Origin: a bacterium
GTDB lineage: Bacteria; Bdellovibrionota; Bdellovibrionia; Bdellovibrionales; Bdellovibrionaceae
Reading direction: 5' to 3'
NCBI GenBank assembly: GCA_019752925.1
Contig: JAIELP010000004.1
Span: 392,258 to 456,257 of the forward strand
Length of the DNA stretch: 64,000 nucleotides
A program made the translations under genes and the position numbers. Within the stretch, counting starts at the first letter, position 1. The number at the start of each line of letters is the position of its first letter. Shown piece by piece: positions 30,201 through 41,674 of this stretch. Below the pieces are notes generated by a model. That model was not told the origin of the DNA. It saw nothing but the letters and a program-made list of their open reading frames with translations, and made no database searches.

Positions 30201-31436
30201 TTACACCTCGATTAATAATCTTTCAGGATCCTCTACGCCTTCTTTAATTTTCACTAAGAAACCAACAGCCTCTTTGCCGTCGATAATTCTGTGATCGTAA
30301 GAAAGGGCTACGTACATCATTGAACGAACTTCAACCTTGCCGTTGATCGCTACAGGGCGTTCTTCAATTTTATGTAAACCTAAGATCGCACTTTGTGGAG
30401 GATTTAAAATCGGAGTTGAAAGTAAAGAGCCAAACACGCCACCGTTAGTGATTGAGAATGTTCCGCCGTTTAAGTCGTCCGGAGTAATTTTACCATCGCG
30501 GCCTTTTAAAGCTAAATCGCGTATAGCCATTTCAATTCCCGCTACAGAGTATTGGTCTGCATCTTTGATATTTGGAACCATTAATCCGCGCTCAGTGGAA
30601 ACCGCCATGCCGATGTTGTAGTAATTATGGTATTCGATTTCTTGTCCGTCGATCCAAGCATTAACAGCAGGGAAAGCTTTAAGAGCTTCGATAACAGCTT
30701 TAACAAAGAATCCGTTGAAACCTAAGTTAACGCCGTATTTTTCTTTGAATTTATCTTTATATTTTGCACGAAGCTCGATGATTTTAGTCATGTCGACTTC
30801 ATTGAAAGTCGTTAAGATCGCAGCATTGTGCTGAGCCTGAACTAATCTTTCAGCAATACGTTTACGGATGTTAGTCATCGGTACACGTTTGATGTCGCCT
30901 TGCTTAGAAGGGCCATTTAAAATAGGAGCTGGAGCCGGTGCTTTAGCTTTGGCTTCAGGTGCCGGAGCCGCCGCAGCTGGTTTAGCATTAACAACATCAG
31001 ACTTAGTTAAGCGTCCGCCTAAGCCAGTTCCTGTAACGCTAGCCGGGTTAACGCCAGTTTCATTAACTACACGTTGAACTGCAGGAGACAGGTGAGATTG
31101 TAAATCAGGGTGAGTGGCGCGTCCGCCGCCACCAGAAGAAGCTGCCGGTGCAGAAGTTTGAGCTGCAGGAGTCGGAGCTGCTGCGCTTACTGTAGGTTTT
31201 GCATCAGTATCGATAGTAGCTACTGTTGCGCCGATTTTTACGGTGTCGCCGGCGTTAGCTGAAGTTGTGATAACGCCGTCTTTTTCGGCCACAACTTCCA
31301 CTGAAGCTTTGTCGGTTTCAAGTAACATGATCACTTCGTTCATTTTTACGAATTCGCCGGACTTCTTTGTCCAGCTTCCTATAACAGCTTCTGTGATCGA
31401 TTCGCCTACTGCGGGTACTTTTACTTCTAGTTTCAT
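30201..31436 (-). CDS. odhB: dihydrolipoamide succinyltransferase (E2 of 2-oxoglutarate dehydrogenase)
   Basis: lipoyl motif [32 protein letters not shown]. Confidence 0.95.
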   Translation of the reverse strand: MKLEVKVPAVGESITEAVIGSWTKKSGEFVKMNEVIMLLETDKASVEVVAEKDGVITTSANAGDTVKIGATVATIDTDAKPTVSAAAPTPAAQTSAPAASSGGGGRATHPDLQSHLSPAVQRVVNETGVNPASVTGTGLGGRLTKSDVVNAKPAAAAPAPEAKAKAPAPAPILNGPSKQGDIKRVPMTNIRKRIAERLVQAQHNAAILTTFNEVDMTKIIELRAKYKDKFKEKYGVNLGFNGFFVKAVIEALKAFPAVNAWIDGQEIEYHNYYNIGMAVSTERGLMVPNIKDADQYSVAGIEMAIRDLALKGRDGKITPDDLNGGTFSITNGGVFGSLLSTPILNPPQSAILGLHKIEERPVAINGKVEVRSMMYVALSYDHRIIDGKEAVGFLVKIKEGVEDPERLLIEV

Positions 31437-31459
31437 TTTAAAATCCTTTTCTTCAATTC

Positions 31460-34171
31460 TTAAGCTTTAAAAACGTCTGCAATAATTTGTTGTTGTTCTG
31501 CCTTGTGACGGTAAATAGAACCGGTGGCAGGAGAAGAGCGGTCCGGTCTTCCCACATACGTAACGCCCAATTTTAAATTCATTTGGTTGATAATTTCCAT
31601 GAACTTAAAGAACACAAAGTGGAATGAACCCATATTTTTAGGTTCTTCCTGAGTCCAAATTAATTTCTTAGCATTTGTGTACTGGCTTAAAACTTCTTTT
31701 ACTTTGTGAGCCGGGAACGGCGCAATTTGTTCTAAACGAACAAGTGCCGTCGACATGTCACGGGTTTTTTCGCGCTCTTCAAGAAGTTCGTAATATAATT
31801 TACCGGATACAAAAACAATTTTTTCAACTTTTTTAGCATCGGTAATAAATGGATCGTTAATAACTTCCTGGAACGAGCCTTTAGCCATTTCTTCAATGGT
31901 GCTAGTTGCGCGTGGATGACGAAGTAAAGATTTAGGCGACATAACAATCAATGGTTTTCTGAAATCGCGTTTAACTTGACGGCGTAACGCATGGAAAATC
32001 TGCGCCGGAGTTGTTAAGTTAGCCACTTGAATATTATTTTGCGCCGATAGCTGTAAGAATCTTTCTAAGCGAGCCGATGAATGTTCTGGGCCTTGGCCTT
32101 CGTAGCCATGAGGCAACAATAATACTAAGCCGCTCATTTGCTGCCATTTAGACTCACCAGCAGTTAAGAACTGATCGATAATAATTTGAGCTCCGTTACA
32201 GAAATCGCCGAACTGTGCTTCCCACATTGTTAAGAAGCTTGGGTCTGTAATTGAGTTGCCGTATTCAAAACCCATAACGGCGTATTCAGATAAAATAGAA
32301 TCGTAAACGCAGAAATTAGTTTTTTCAGAATTCAATGTTTTAAGCGGTGAGTACTGCTCGCCGGTTTTAGTATCGTAAAAACCTGAGTGACGGTGAGTGA
32401 ATGTGCCACGTACGCAGTCTTGACCGGTTAAGCGAACCGAAGTTCCTTCGTTAATTAAGCTACCGTACGCTAATAACTCAGCCATACCCCAATCAACTGG
32501 CTCAGCGCCATTTGCCATAGCTCTACGAGTTTCAACTAATTTTGTTAATTTAGGATGTAAGTTAAATCCGGCCGGAACAGTTGAAATAAGCTCGCCCACT
32601 TTTTTAAGTGAAGCTAAATCAACAGAAGTGTTAACTGGTTTTTCAATGTCAGTCTGAGTGGCTTTTTTCAAGCCCTTCCATCCGCCGTCAAACTTAAATA
32701 CTTTAACTTTAGGCGGAGTGGCTTTAGCCGTTTCGTAAATTTGCTGGAGTTCATTCATACGGTTTGTCATCAGCGTGTCGGCAAAAGCCTGATCGCATGC
32801 GCCCGATTGAATTAACTGTTTAGAATATTTTTCTCTTAATGTCGGATGCTTACGGATGATGTCGTACATTAAGGGTTGAGTGTATGCAGGTTCATCGCCC
32901 TCATTGTGACCGAATCTGCGGTAGCAGATCATATTGATTACGATATCGCGTTTCCATTCCTGACGGTAACGGATAGCTATATCCATTGCGCGTACGCAGG
33001 CTTCAACGTCATCACCGTTACAGTGAATAACCGGAATTGCTAAAACTTTCGCAACATCTGAAGAGTAGTGAGCTGAGCGCGTATTTTCAGGGTTAGCTGT
33101 AAAGCCAACTTGGTTATCGATAACGATATGAAGAGTTCCGCCAACTGTGTAACCGCGCACATGAGCCATTTGGAATGTTTCAAGCACAACGCCCTGGCCG
33201 GCAAAAGCCGCATCGCCGTGAATTAATACAGGGATTACACGAGATCTGTCTTTAGTATCTTTACGTTTACGTTGAGACGCGCGCGCCATACCCAGAACCA
33301 CCGGGTTAACAGCTTCTAAGTGAGATGGATTGAAAGCCAAGTGAGCTTCAACATCGCCATTTTTTGTTTTTTTAACTTTTGAATAACCTAAGTGATATTT
33401 TACGTCGCCGTCAAAATCTTCAAGGGGAGTTTCTAATTCAGTGGGGCCGTTGAAGTCTGCGAACATAGCCGCAATGTCTTTTTGCATGTAGTTGGCTAAA
33501 ACGTTAACGCGTCCACGGTGAGCCATGCCCAAAATAACTTCTTCAACTTTTAATGCCGCAGCTTTTGAAGTCATGCGATCTAGCATCGGAAGTAAAGCGT
33601 CGCCGCCCTCTACTGAAAATCTTTTTGTACCCACATAACGAGTGTGAATAAATTTTTCTAAAGATTCAGCTTGAGTAACAGAAGTTAAAATTTCTTTTTT
33701 TTCTTCATTAGTTAATTTGTAGCCAGTTGGGTTTTGCTCGAACTCTTTAATGAACCAGTCGCGCACATCAGGTAAAGCTTCTGCACATTGAACAGTTAAA
33801 GTTCCACAGTAAACTGATTTTAAATGCGCAATGATTTCGGCTAATGTTGCATTCGGTTTGCCGATGATAGAACCAATTTGGAATTTTGCAGTTAAATCGC
33901 TTTCAGATAATTTAAATTTATTGAGACTCAATTGGTCACTGTGCGCCGGTGAGTTGGTCAATGGATCAAGGTCGGCTTCGAAGTGACCATAGTTACGGTA
34001 AGCGCTGATTAAGTGATAAACGTGTAATTCTTTTTCAGATAAACCGAAGGCGCCGTCTTTAGCGAAATCCACTCCTTCGAAAAATCTTTTCCACTCAAGA
34101 CCTATTGAGTCAGGAGAAACTTTAAACTGGTTGTAGAGTGATTCTAAATATTCAAGATTCATGTGATTCAT
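31460..34171 (-). CDS. sucA: 2-oxoglutarate dehydrogenase E1 component
   Basis: [46 protein letters not shown]. Confidence 0.96.
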   Translation of the reverse strand: MNHMNLEYLESLYNQFKVSPDSIGLEWKRFFEGVDFAKDGAFGLSEKELHVYHLISAYRNYGHFEADLDPLTNSPAHSDQLSLNKFKLSESDLTAKFQIGSIIGKPNATLAEIIAHLKSVYCGTLTVQCAEALPDVRDWFIKEFEQNPTGYKLTNEEKKEILTSVTQAESLEKFIHTRYVGTKRFSVEGGDALLPMLDRMTSKAAALKVEEVILGMAHRGRVNVLANYMQKDIAAMFADFNGPTELETPLEDFDGDVKYHLGYSKVKKTKNGDVEAHLAFNPSHLEAVNPVVLGMARASQRKRKDTKDRSRVIPVLIHGDAAFAGQGVVLETFQMAHVRGYTVGGTLHIVIDNQVGFTANPENTRSAHYSSDVAKVLAIPVIHCNGDDVEACVRAMDIAIRYRQEWKRDIVINMICYRRFGHNEGDEPAYTQPLMYDIIRKHPTLREKYSKQLIQSGACDQAFADTLMTNRMNELQQIYETAKATPPKVKVFKFDGGWKGLKKATQTDIEKPVNTSVDLASLKKVGELISTVPAGFNLHPKLTKLVETRRAMANGAEPVDWGMAELLAYGSLINEGTSVRLTGQDCVRGTFTHRHSGFYDTKTGEQYSPLKTLNSEKTNFCVYDSILSEYAVMGFEYGNSITDPSFLTMWEAQFGDFCNGAQIIIDQFLTAGESKWQQMSGLVLLLPHGYEGQGPEHSSARLERFLQLSAQNNIQVANLTTPAQIFHALRRQVKRDFRKPLIVMSPKSLLRHPRATSTIEEMAKGSFQEVINDPFITDAKKVEKIVFVSGKLYYELLEEREKTRDMSTALVRLEQIAPFPAHKVKEVLSQYTNAKKLIWTQEEPKNMGSFHFVFFKFMEIINQMNLKLGVTYVGRPDRSSPATGSIYRHKAEQQQIIADVFKA

Positions 34172-34300
34172 TGTGCTTTGACCTCAACTGTTTTTAGAAC
34201 AATAATAATCTCATAAAAAGCCTTTGAGATAAAACAAAAAGAGAGATTTTTTTGTTAGAGTTTCGTAGGCAAAAATTTAAATTTAAACAGGAGTTGTAGA

Positions 34301-35047
34301 GTGTACACACTAGTCGTAATTCGCCATGGAGAATCTGTTTGGAACCAAGCTAACCGTTTTACGGGCTGGAAAGATGTTGATTTAACCGACAAAGGAACTG
34401 CTGAAGCACAAAAGGCGGGCAAAATCTTGAAAGAAAAAGGTTTCGAGTTTAATTATGCTTATACGAGTCGATTGACACGAGCCATTAAAACTCTGAACCA
34501 CATACTGGATCAAATGAACTTGCATTGGATTCCGGTCACAAAAGAGTGGCAACTAAACGAGCGTCACTATGGTGGATTGCAAGGTTTAAATAAAGCTGAA
34601 ACCGCTGAAAAGCATGGTGAAGAGCAAGTTAAAATCTGGAGACGCAGCTTTGATACTCCACCTCCGATGATGGAAAAATCAAATCCGGAACATCCTTCAA
34701 ACGATCCGCGCTACAGTGATGTACCAGCAGCAAACATTCCAAGTGGTGAGTCTTTAAAAGATACGGTGGCTAGAGTTCTTCCGCTTTGGAATCAAAAGAT
34801 TACTAAAGACATCGTAGCTGGAAAAAAAATATTAATTGCGGCTCATGGTAACTCAATCCGTGCGCTGGTGATGCATCTTGAAAACTTAACTCCTGCCGAA
34901 ATTATGGAAATTAACATTCCGACAGGAATTCCATTGGTTTATAAGCTAGATGCAAGCTTTAAAGTTCTTCACAAAGAGTATTTAGGTAGCGAAGAAGAAA
35001 TCGCAGCGGCTATGCACCATGTTGCCAGCCAAGGTAAGAAGAAATAG
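34301..35047 (+). CDS. gpmA: 2,3-bisphosphoglycerate-dependent phosphoglycerate mutase
   Basis: VVIRHGESVWNQANRFTGWKDVDLTDKG; ERHYGGLQGLNK. Confidence 0.95.
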   Translation: MYTLVVIRHGESVWNQANRFTGWKDVDLTDKGTAEAQKAGKILKEKGFEFNYAYTSRLTRAIKTLNHILDQMNLHWIPVTKEWQLNERHYGGLQGLNKAETAEKHGEEQVKIWRRSFDTPPPMMEKSNPEHPSNDPRYSDVPAANIPSGESLKDTVARVLPLWNQKITKDIVAGKKILIAAHGNSIRALVMHLENLTPAEIMEINIPTGIPLVYKLDASFKVLHKEYLGSEEEIAAAMHHVASQGKKK

Positions 35048-35053
35048 ATATGC

Positions 35054-36250
35054 ATGCAAATATTTAAAAATTTTCGTTTAGTAGGTGCAGATTTCAAGGG
35101 CTCTCAGGCTAAGTCGGCGATGCTTGTTGATAAGGGAATTATTCAATGGGTAGGTTTGCAAAGTAAGGTTCCTAAAAATCTGAAAATTAAAAAAACCATC
35201 GATTTAAAAAACCAATTAGTGTTTCCATCATTTATTGAATGCCATACGCATACTGTATTTGCAGGTTCTCGTGCTGAAGAATTTGAAATGCGCAACAACG
35301 GAGTCAGTTATCTCGAAATAGCCGAAAAGGGTGGTGGGATTATTTCAACCGTTAAGGCTACTCGCAAGGCATCATCTCAGCAATTGGTAGAGTTAACGCA
35401 AAAGCGTGTGGATGAATTTTTAAAGCAGGGCGTTTCAACTCTTGAAATTAAATCCGGTTATGCTCTGGATTTAAAAAATGAAATTAAAACTCTGGAAATT
35501 TTAAAAAAGATAAAAGGTCCTCGCATAATTCCAACCTTTCTCGGAGCCCATGCCAGAGCGCCCGAATATAACAGTAACTCTGAGTATCTTGAATATTTGG
35601 CCAAAGAAGTTTTGCCGGTTATTAAAAAGAAAAATCTTTCAAACCGCGTTGATATATTTATAGAAAATAAATTTTTTGAAAAAGCCGAATCAGAAAAATA
35701 TTTAAAAGCTGCTGCTGATTTAGGGTTTGAAATTACTATTCACGCGAACCAGCTATCGGTTTCTGCCGGAGCGGAGTTAGCTTTGCAGTTTATGGCAAAA
35801 TCGGCTGATCATATGATTAATTTAAATGATGAAATCATTAAATCCTATGCTCGTTCCAAAACAGTGGCGGTTCTTCTGCCAACGGCCGACCTCTATATGA
35901 AGTGTGCCTATCCGCCTGCGCGTAAGTTAATTGATGCAGGCGTAAGAGTGGCACTTGCGACAGATTACAATCCAGGAACCGCTCCATCGCAGGATTTATC
36001 TTTAGTTGGGTTACTGGCACGCTTGGAAATGAAGATGACTTTGCCGGAAGTATTTAAGGCTTACACAATAGCTGCAGCCCAAGCACTGGGTATAGACGCC
36101 GAAGAGGGGAGTCTCGAAGTTGGGAAACGTGCTAACTTTATATGCACGGAATCTGATTTAAGCGATTTCTTCTATTCAGCAGGTAAGATGCCAGAACATC
36201 AACTTTTCATTCTTGGAGAATCGACTACGACGAGGCAAAAAACTTCATAA
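35054..36250 (+). CDS. hutI: imidazolonepropionase
   Basis: PSFIECHTHTVFAGSRAEEFEMRNNGVSYLEIAEKGGGIISTV. Confidence 0.95.
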   Translation: MQIFKNFRLVGADFKGSQAKSAMLVDKGIIQWVGLQSKVPKNLKIKKTIDLKNQLVFPSFIECHTHTVFAGSRAEEFEMRNNGVSYLEIAEKGGGIISTVKATRKASSQQLVELTQKRVDEFLKQGVSTLEIKSGYALDLKNEIKTLEILKKIKGPRIIPTFLGAHARAPEYNSNSEYLEYLAKEVLPVIKKKNLSNRVDIFIENKFFEKAESEKYLKAAADLGFEITIHANQLSVSAGAELALQFMAKSADHMINLNDEIIKSYARSKTVAVLLPTADLYMKCAYPPARKLIDAGVRVALATDYNPGTAPSQDLSLVGLLARLEMKMTLPEVFKAYTIAAAQALGIDAEEGSLEVGKRANFICTESDLSDFFYSAGKMPEHQLFILGESTTTRQKTS

Positions 36251-36254
36251 TTAC

Positions 36255-36289
36255 ATGATGCATCATAAAATTTAAGATTCTTAAATTTT
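36255..36289. terminator. adjacent palindromes, probable terminator after hutI
   Basis: ATGATGCATCAT (36255-36266), then AAAATTTAAG-ATT-CTTAAATTTT (36267-36289). Confidence 0.5.
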
Positions 36290-36349
36290 TACTTGTTAAA
36301 GGGACTAAAGCTTTTCTAGTGTTAGAGTTATACAAGGATGTAACTAAAC

Positions 36350-36763
36350 ATGGCAGCAACGTACTCATCATTTATGACAACAAGATTCTACAGCCCAGTT
36401 TTTAACACCGCATTGTTTGATGGGCCGCTCAGAATTTATTTTTCACAAAGCTATGAATCCGCAGCACTTAAAGTATATCATTTGTTACAGAGCCAGTACC
36501 CAGAGCAATGGAGTCGGTTAAAAGAGTGTTCACAACAATCTAAAGAACATGTTTTTTTAATGATGTATCCGGAGAAGAAAGATCTCGAAATGGTATTTTC
36601 AGATGGCTCTAAACCCATTCAAACGCAGGAATGGGAAGAAGGCGTTGCAATTGGCTTCTGCCAGCCTCAGAATGATTTAGAATTAACACATCAGTTAGAT
36701 TTAATTACTAAATCTATAGACGTGTGGATTCAGAAAATCAAAAATCATGAAATCTCTTTATAA
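36350..36763 (+). CDS. hypothetical protein
   Basis: ORF overlapping downstream pilin-like ORF. Confidence 0.6.
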   Translation: MAATYSSFMTTRFYSPVFNTALFDGPLRIYFSQSYESAALKVYHLLQSQYPEQWSRLKECSQQSKEHVFLMMYPEKKDLEMVFSDGSKPIQTQEWEEGVAIGFCQPQNDLELTHQLDLITKSIDVWIQKIKNHEISL

Positions 36764-36956
36764 AAGCCAAAAAGGTCAGATCTTAGTTGAGTATCTTTTG
36801 CTAATGGTTATTGCTATTGGCTGCGCCACATTTTTAACCAAGCAGTTAGTTGGCCGTAATGAAAATAGCCCTGGTATGCTCATTAAAGCATGGGACAGCC
36901 TAATCAAAAATATTGCTAACGACATTCCAGACTGCGCTGAGCCTACTTGTAAGTAA
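36747..36956 (+). CDS. Flp/TadE-type prepilin-like small protein
   Basis: QKG|QILVEYLLLMVIAIG: cleavage G, E at +5, Y at +6, then hydrophobic helix. Confidence 0.55.
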   Translation: MKSLYKSQKGQILVEYLLLMVIAIGCATFLTKQLVGRNENSPGMLIKAWDSLIKNIANDIPDCAEPTCK

Positions 36957-36968
36957 ACTAGCAAATTT

Positions 36969-37742
36969 TTATCCAAAGTATCCCGAACCTCGTAGTTTAA
37001 CTTCTTTATTTATTTTTTTCTGCATAGATTCCTGTATTTCATTGGCTAAATCATGACAAAGTTCACTGTCGCTTACTTTTTCAGGTTTAAACGGTAAATG
37101 TACAGGTTTTTCAAAAACAATTTTCCACTTAGCTGGAAGCGGAATCACATTCAGTGGCAAAGGTAAAACTAAACCTCTTAAAAATTTAGTAAATTTAAGT
37201 TGTTGCAGGTTAATGTGGGTTTCTTCTGCGCCCAAGATAATTGTAGGTACGATTTGCGCATTAGTTTGGATGGCCATACGAATGAAACCACGCTTAAATT
37301 CCTGCAACTGATAGCGTTTACTAGTGGGTTTAAAATTTCCGTGTTCACCCTCTGGGAAAAGTACAACAAGATTATTTTTTTTAAGAAGAGAAACACCGTT
37401 ATCAAAGGTGGCTTCAGTAAAACCCAGTTTATTAGCTGGTAAAGCTGTGGTTTCAGTTAAAAACCACAGATGATGAGTCATAACGCGGGGAATGCGTTTA
37501 GTGTTTTGTTGCAAAATATAAGATAAAATAAGCGCATCAAAACCCGAATAGCCTGAATGGTTAGGTGCAATAATAACCGGGCCCTTTGTCGGGATATTCT
37601 CAAGACCTTCTATTTCCAGACGGAAATATTTTTTCATCAGTTCCATAAAAAAACGCGGAAAAACTTTATACATAAGTGCGTCGGCACTGAGTTCCTTGAG
37701 ATTAAAAACTTTTTCATTGGGTTTTTTAAAAAAATTGATCAT
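36969..37742 (-). CDS. lysophospholipid acyltransferase family protein
   Basis: PNHSGYSGFDAL (HX4D) and VVLFPEGEHGN motifs. Confidence 0.88.
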   Translation of the reverse strand: MINFFKKPNEKVFNLKELSADALMYKVFPRFFMELMKKYFRLEIEGLENIPTKGPVIIAPNHSGYSGFDALILSYILQQNTKRIPRVMTHHLWFLTETTALPANKLGFTEATFDNGVSLLKKNNLVVLFPEGEHGNFKPTSKRYQLQEFKRGFIRMAIQTNAQIVPTIILGAEETHINLQQLKFTKFLRGLVLPLPLNVIPLPAKWKIVFEKPVHLPFKPEKVSDSELCHDLANEIQESMQKKINKEVKLRGSGYFG

Positions 37743-37791
37743 GATAGTGTTTTAATCTTATCCTAATTTTTATAAGAAAGAATCTATATTT

Positions 37792-39279
37792 ATGAAAAAA
37801 TTTATTATGGCTATTGACCAAGGTACTACGGGATCCACAGTTTTATTGATGGATCAGTCCGGTAAGGTGGTTTCTAAAGCAACGGTGGACTATAAGCAGA
37901 TTTATCCGCAGCCAGGCTGGGTTGAGCATAATCCGGATGACATCTGGCAATCAGTACAGGCTTCAGCTGAGCAATGCCTAAAAAAAATCAATGCCTCTCA
38001 GGATGAGATTTTTACTATAGGTATAACGAACCAGCGTGAAACAGTGGTGGCTTTCCGAAAATCCACCGGGGAAATTCTGCACAATGCAATTGTATGGCAA
38101 TGCCGCCGTACTTCTAAAATGTGCGATCAGTTACGCAAGAAGTGGTCTGTTAAAATTAAATCAAAAACCGGATTGGTGCTAGACCCCTATTTTTCAGCTA
38201 CAAAAATGCGTTGGTTAATTGAAAATGTCGACAGTGTTAAGCGGGCATTAAAAGATAACGATTTAGCTTTCGGTAATATAGATACTTTTTTAATGTGGAA
38301 ACTTTCAGGTGGTCAGGTGTATGCAACAGATGTAAGTAATGCTTCCCGAACTATGTTAATGAATTTAAAAACCGGCCAGTGGGACAGTGAACTTTTAAAA
38401 TTATTTAAAGTTCCGGTAAGTTCTTTACCTGAAATAAAGTCTTCATCAGGTTTATTCGGTAAAACTTCCTCACAAAAATTTGTTGCGGCTAACACGCCGA
38501 TTACAGGTGTAGCCGGCGATCAGCAGTCGGCTCTGTTCGGGCAGGCCTGTTTTTCGGAAGGTGAAAGCAAATGCACTTTTGGTACAGGCAGTTTTATTTT
38601 AATGAATACGGGATCTAAAATTTTAAAATCAAAAGCCGGTTGTTTAACAACTGTAGCCTGGAAATTAGGTAACGGAAAAATTCAGTATGCGCTTGAGGGT
38701 GGCGCCTTCATTTGCGGAGCAGCAGTAGGTTGGTTACGTGATGGACTTAATCTTATTGAGAAAAGCTCTGACGTTGAAGCTTTAGCAAAACAGGTTGATT
38801 CAACTGACGGTGTTGAGTTTGTTCCTGCGTTGACCGGTTTAGGCGCGCCTTATTGGAACGCTAATGCCCGTGGCGAGATTACGGGTCTTACCCGCGGAAC
38901 AACCAAAGCTCATATTGCCAGAGCCACCTTGGAAGCTATGGCTTTGCAAAACGCGGATATTCTACTGGCTATGCAGAAAGACCTAAAAAAGAAAATGAAG
39001 CGTTTACGCGTAGATGGCGGCGCTGCAGCCAATAATTTATTGATGCAACTGCAGTCAGATTATATTCAAACAGTTGTTGATCGTCCTGTACAGATAGAAA
39101 CCACAGCAATTGGTGCGGCTTATTTAGCCGGACTTGGTATCGGGCACTGGAAAAGTTCAGATGAAATACGTGAGATCTGGAAAAAAGAAAGTGAATTCAA
39201 ACCAGCGCAGTCACTGAAAAGTGTAAATAAGCGCAGAGAGTCGTGGAAGCTGGCTATTAAAAAAGTTCAGATTAAATAA
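37792..39279 (+). CDS. glpK: glycerol kinase
   Basis: MAIDQGTTGSTVLL, GWVEHNPDDIW, GVAGDQQSALFGQ. Confidence 0.95.
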   Translation: MKKFIMAIDQGTTGSTVLLMDQSGKVVSKATVDYKQIYPQPGWVEHNPDDIWQSVQASAEQCLKKINASQDEIFTIGITNQRETVVAFRKSTGEILHNAIVWQCRRTSKMCDQLRKKWSVKIKSKTGLVLDPYFSATKMRWLIENVDSVKRALKDNDLAFGNIDTFLMWKLSGGQVYATDVSNASRTMLMNLKTGQWDSELLKLFKVPVSSLPEIKSSSGLFGKTSSQKFVAANTPITGVAGDQQSALFGQACFSEGESKCTFGTGSFILMNTGSKILKSKAGCLTTVAWKLGNGKIQYALEGGAFICGAAVGWLRDGLNLIEKSSDVEALAKQVDSTDGVEFVPALTGLGAPYWNANARGEITGLTRGTTKAHIARATLEAMALQNADILLAMQKDLKKKMKRLRVDGGAAANNLLMQLQSDYIQTVVDRPVQIETTAIGAAYLAGLGIGHWKSSDEIREIWKKESEFKPAQSLKSVNKRRESWKLAIKKVQIK

Positions 39280-39298
39280 AGAGAGGGTCTTTTTAAAA

Positions 39299-39331
39299 TA
39301 AAAAAGGCTCAATTTTCATTGAGCCTTTTTT
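39299..39331. terminator. bidirectional intrinsic terminator
   Basis: AAAAAAGGCTCAA-TTTTCA-TTGAGCCTTTTTT between convergent genes. Confidence 0.85.
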
Positions 39332-39361
39332 AATGGTAGGTTTTAATTTAAAAAAAATTAA

Positions 39362-40084
39362 TTACTCTTCAGTTTCAGCTTTATCAGAAGTTTTTTTAGC
39401 AGCTCCTACTTCATCACCAACTAAGATGTGAGTTGAAACAGCGAATGGTTTTTCAGAAACATTTAAAATAGACTTTGCTTCATTATAGTCAGTTTTTTCG
39501 TTATCTAAAACACCATGTTTTTCAACTTTTAAAGCAGTTACTTCAACTAAACCGAAAGTTTCGTTTAACTGAGCAGGTGATTGAAACTGTATAGCATCTA
39601 ATTCAGTAACCATTTGAGCTTGAGCCTGAGGGTTTATTTCTTTAGCTAAATCTTTAAGTTTAGAAATGAAAGCTTTAGATGTCAGTTGAGTACCTAAAGT
39701 GTTATTAACTTCAGGAACAACTTTCATGATTTTGATTTGGTCGTTTAATACGACTAAAGCAATAGCGCCAGTTTTTAAATGTTCGTTAATTGCATTTTTG
39801 TTAGCGTCGATGCTTACTTTTTTAAGTAAATCCTGAACTTTTGAACCTTCAAGTTTTGTTTGTTCAAATGTACCGGCTACATTTAAAGTTTTTTCGCCAC
39901 CTTGAACATAAACTGCTTGTCCTTCAGCAGTTAATTCAGCGATTTCGCTTAATTCAAAAACTTTCGAAGCTATTTTAGAATTAATTTCCGCTTCTCTTGC
40001 TGTTGGGCGGCTACAACCTGTAAATAGAGTTGCTGTTGCGGCCATTCCTAATACTGCTGTTAATACAATTACGTGCTTTTTCAT
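39362..40084 (-). CDS. hypothetical lipoprotein
   Basis: MKKHVIVLTAVLGMAATATLFTGC lipobox. Confidence 0.7.
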   Translation of the reverse strand: MKKHVIVLTAVLGMAATATLFTGCSRPTAREAEINSKIASKVFELSEIAELTAEGQAVYVQGGEKTLNVAGTFEQTKLEGSKVQDLLKKVSIDANKNAINEHLKTGAIALVVLNDQIKIMKVVPEVNNTLGTQLTSKAFISKLKDLAKEINPQAQAQMVTELDAIQFQSPAQLNETFGLVEVTALKVEKHGVLDNEKTDYNEAKSILNVSEKPFAVSTHILVGDEVGAAKKTSDKAETEE

Positions 40085-40101
40085 TTTAACAATCCCCTAT
40101 G

Positions 40102-41013
40102 TTATAAAGAAACCGAAAGACTGACTGCGTAGCTTGAGCTCTCAGAGTCATATAATTTAAAGTTATTTTGGTAATCTTTTTGGCTGTTTAAGTAGTTAGC
40201 GGCATTTGAGTGTGAAATGCCTACAGATACGTTGTCGTTTAATGAGTAACTTAAAGACTCTGATAAAATGAAAAAGTTAGTAACTACCCCATTTACAGAG
40301 TAGTTAGAGTCTAATCTACCTAATCCCTCAACAGACAGTGAATCAGTAATATTATAGCCAATCACAGTTTGGTTGCGTATACGGTGCGATCTGCTTGGAC
40401 TTCCACTTGATGTAGTGTCATAGTTGGTGAAGAATTTAGTAGCCGAAACTGCGTGTGATACACTTAAACTATCCATAGCAAAAGCTTTAGTATTTAATGT
40501 TAACTTAAGGCCACCACCAATTGAATACTGTAGACCAGTAGCATTTCTTGTGCTGTCTTTTAAAGGTAATCCCAAACTCATAGAAGGGCCAAGTTTGAAA
40601 TACTCACCTAACTTCCAAGCTTTCTTACTTGCGCCTAGCGAAGCGTCGCTCCAAGCACTGGCGTTAGAGTCAAGTAAGTCTTGTTCGTAAGTCATGGTTG
40701 CAAAACTATTATAATCTCCATAACCCATAGTTCCTGTAAAGGTATGTGATAGGCCTTGAGATCGAGTTTTAACACCTGTTTTCTCGTCAGTTTGGGTTTC
40801 CGCTTGCAACGAGTATTTGGCATCATAAGATAAGCCCAGTTTTACTTTTGGAGCTTCCTCTTTTGTTGGAGCAGCAGTGCTAGTAGCTGCCGGAGCGGCC
40901 GCTGTTGTGGTAGCTGTAGTTGCGGTGGTTGTTGTTGTAGATGCTGTTCCTTGCGCGTTAGCAAGTACACAGATCATGCTTAATGGAAGTGTTATCCATA
41001 AATTTAGTTTCAT
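40102..41013 (-). CDS. putative outer-membrane beta-barrel protein
   Basis: start moved from 41172 to ATG 41013 (signal peptide MKLNLWITLPLSMICVLANA); Thr/Ala-rich linker; alternating strands, C-terminal SYAVSLSVSL. Confidence 0.6.
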   Translation of the reverse strand: MKLNLWITLPLSMICVLANAQGTASTTTTTATTATTTAAAPAATSTAAPTKEEAPKVKLGLSYDAKYSLQAETQTDEKTGVKTRSQGLSHTFTGTMGYGDYNSFATMTYEQDLLDSNASAWSDASLGASKKAWKLGEYFKLGPSMSLGLPLKDSTRNATGLQYSIGGGLKLTLNTKAFAMDSLSVSHAVSATKFFTNYDTTSSGSPSRSHRIRNQTVIGYNITDSLSVEGLGRLDSNYSVNGVVTNFFILSESLSYSLNDNVSVGISHSNAANYLNSQKDYQNNFKLYDSESSSYAVSLSVSL

Positions 41014-41311
41014 AATGGCCCTCTTTTTTAAAGTCGCAGTTATGCTTTCAATTCGCGTGCCCTGTTTAAGTACGCTATAATGTCCCTGAAGTGTACAATA
41101 ATGATACAAATGGCCCAAACTTTGTAAATTAGTGAAAAAAATGAAGATATTGGAGTTTGTGGGGTTTTGCATTTGCTTGAATATTAATCACGCTAGTTGT
41201 GTCACTTTATCAAATTTTTAAGCATTTTTTAGACGCCTAAGCAAATTAAAAGACTTTTGAGCTTGGTATATTTGTAGCAATGCGATTGAGGTATTTAAAA
41301 AGGCGGAATTT

Positions 41312-41671
41312 ATGAAGATGTTAATTTTATCTATATTATTAGTGGGTTCTATATCGCAGGCTCGTGTAGCCCATCCTGCTTGTGAGGAGCGCGTAGGTTG
41401 TAGTGCCGCTTCAAATTCGCAAATTTATAAATACCGTGACTTGATATACGATGTTTTATTGCAAAAAAGAGAAAAAATTAATTTAAGTTCTCAGGAATTT
41501 CAAAAATTATCAGAAGGCGATAAGTATACGATGCAGCTTTTCAGAAACGATGCCAGTCTTGCTAAAAGCGTGAAATTTATTGACGAGGCTATTGATGGAA
41601 CTTGTAACTGCAATGAAACCTTAGATTTTTTATCGACGACTTTATATAACGTAAATCAATTATCTAAATAA
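41312..41671 (+). CDS. hypothetical secreted protein
   Basis: signal peptide MKMLILSILLVGSISQA; cysteine-containing mature part. Confidence 0.6.
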   Translation: MKMLILSILLVGSISQARVAHPACEERVGCSAASNSQIYKYRDLIYDVLLQKREKINLSSQEFQKLSEGDKYTMQLFRNDASLAKSVKFIDEAIDGTCNCNETLDFLSTTLYNVNQLSK

Positions 41672-41674
41672 ATC

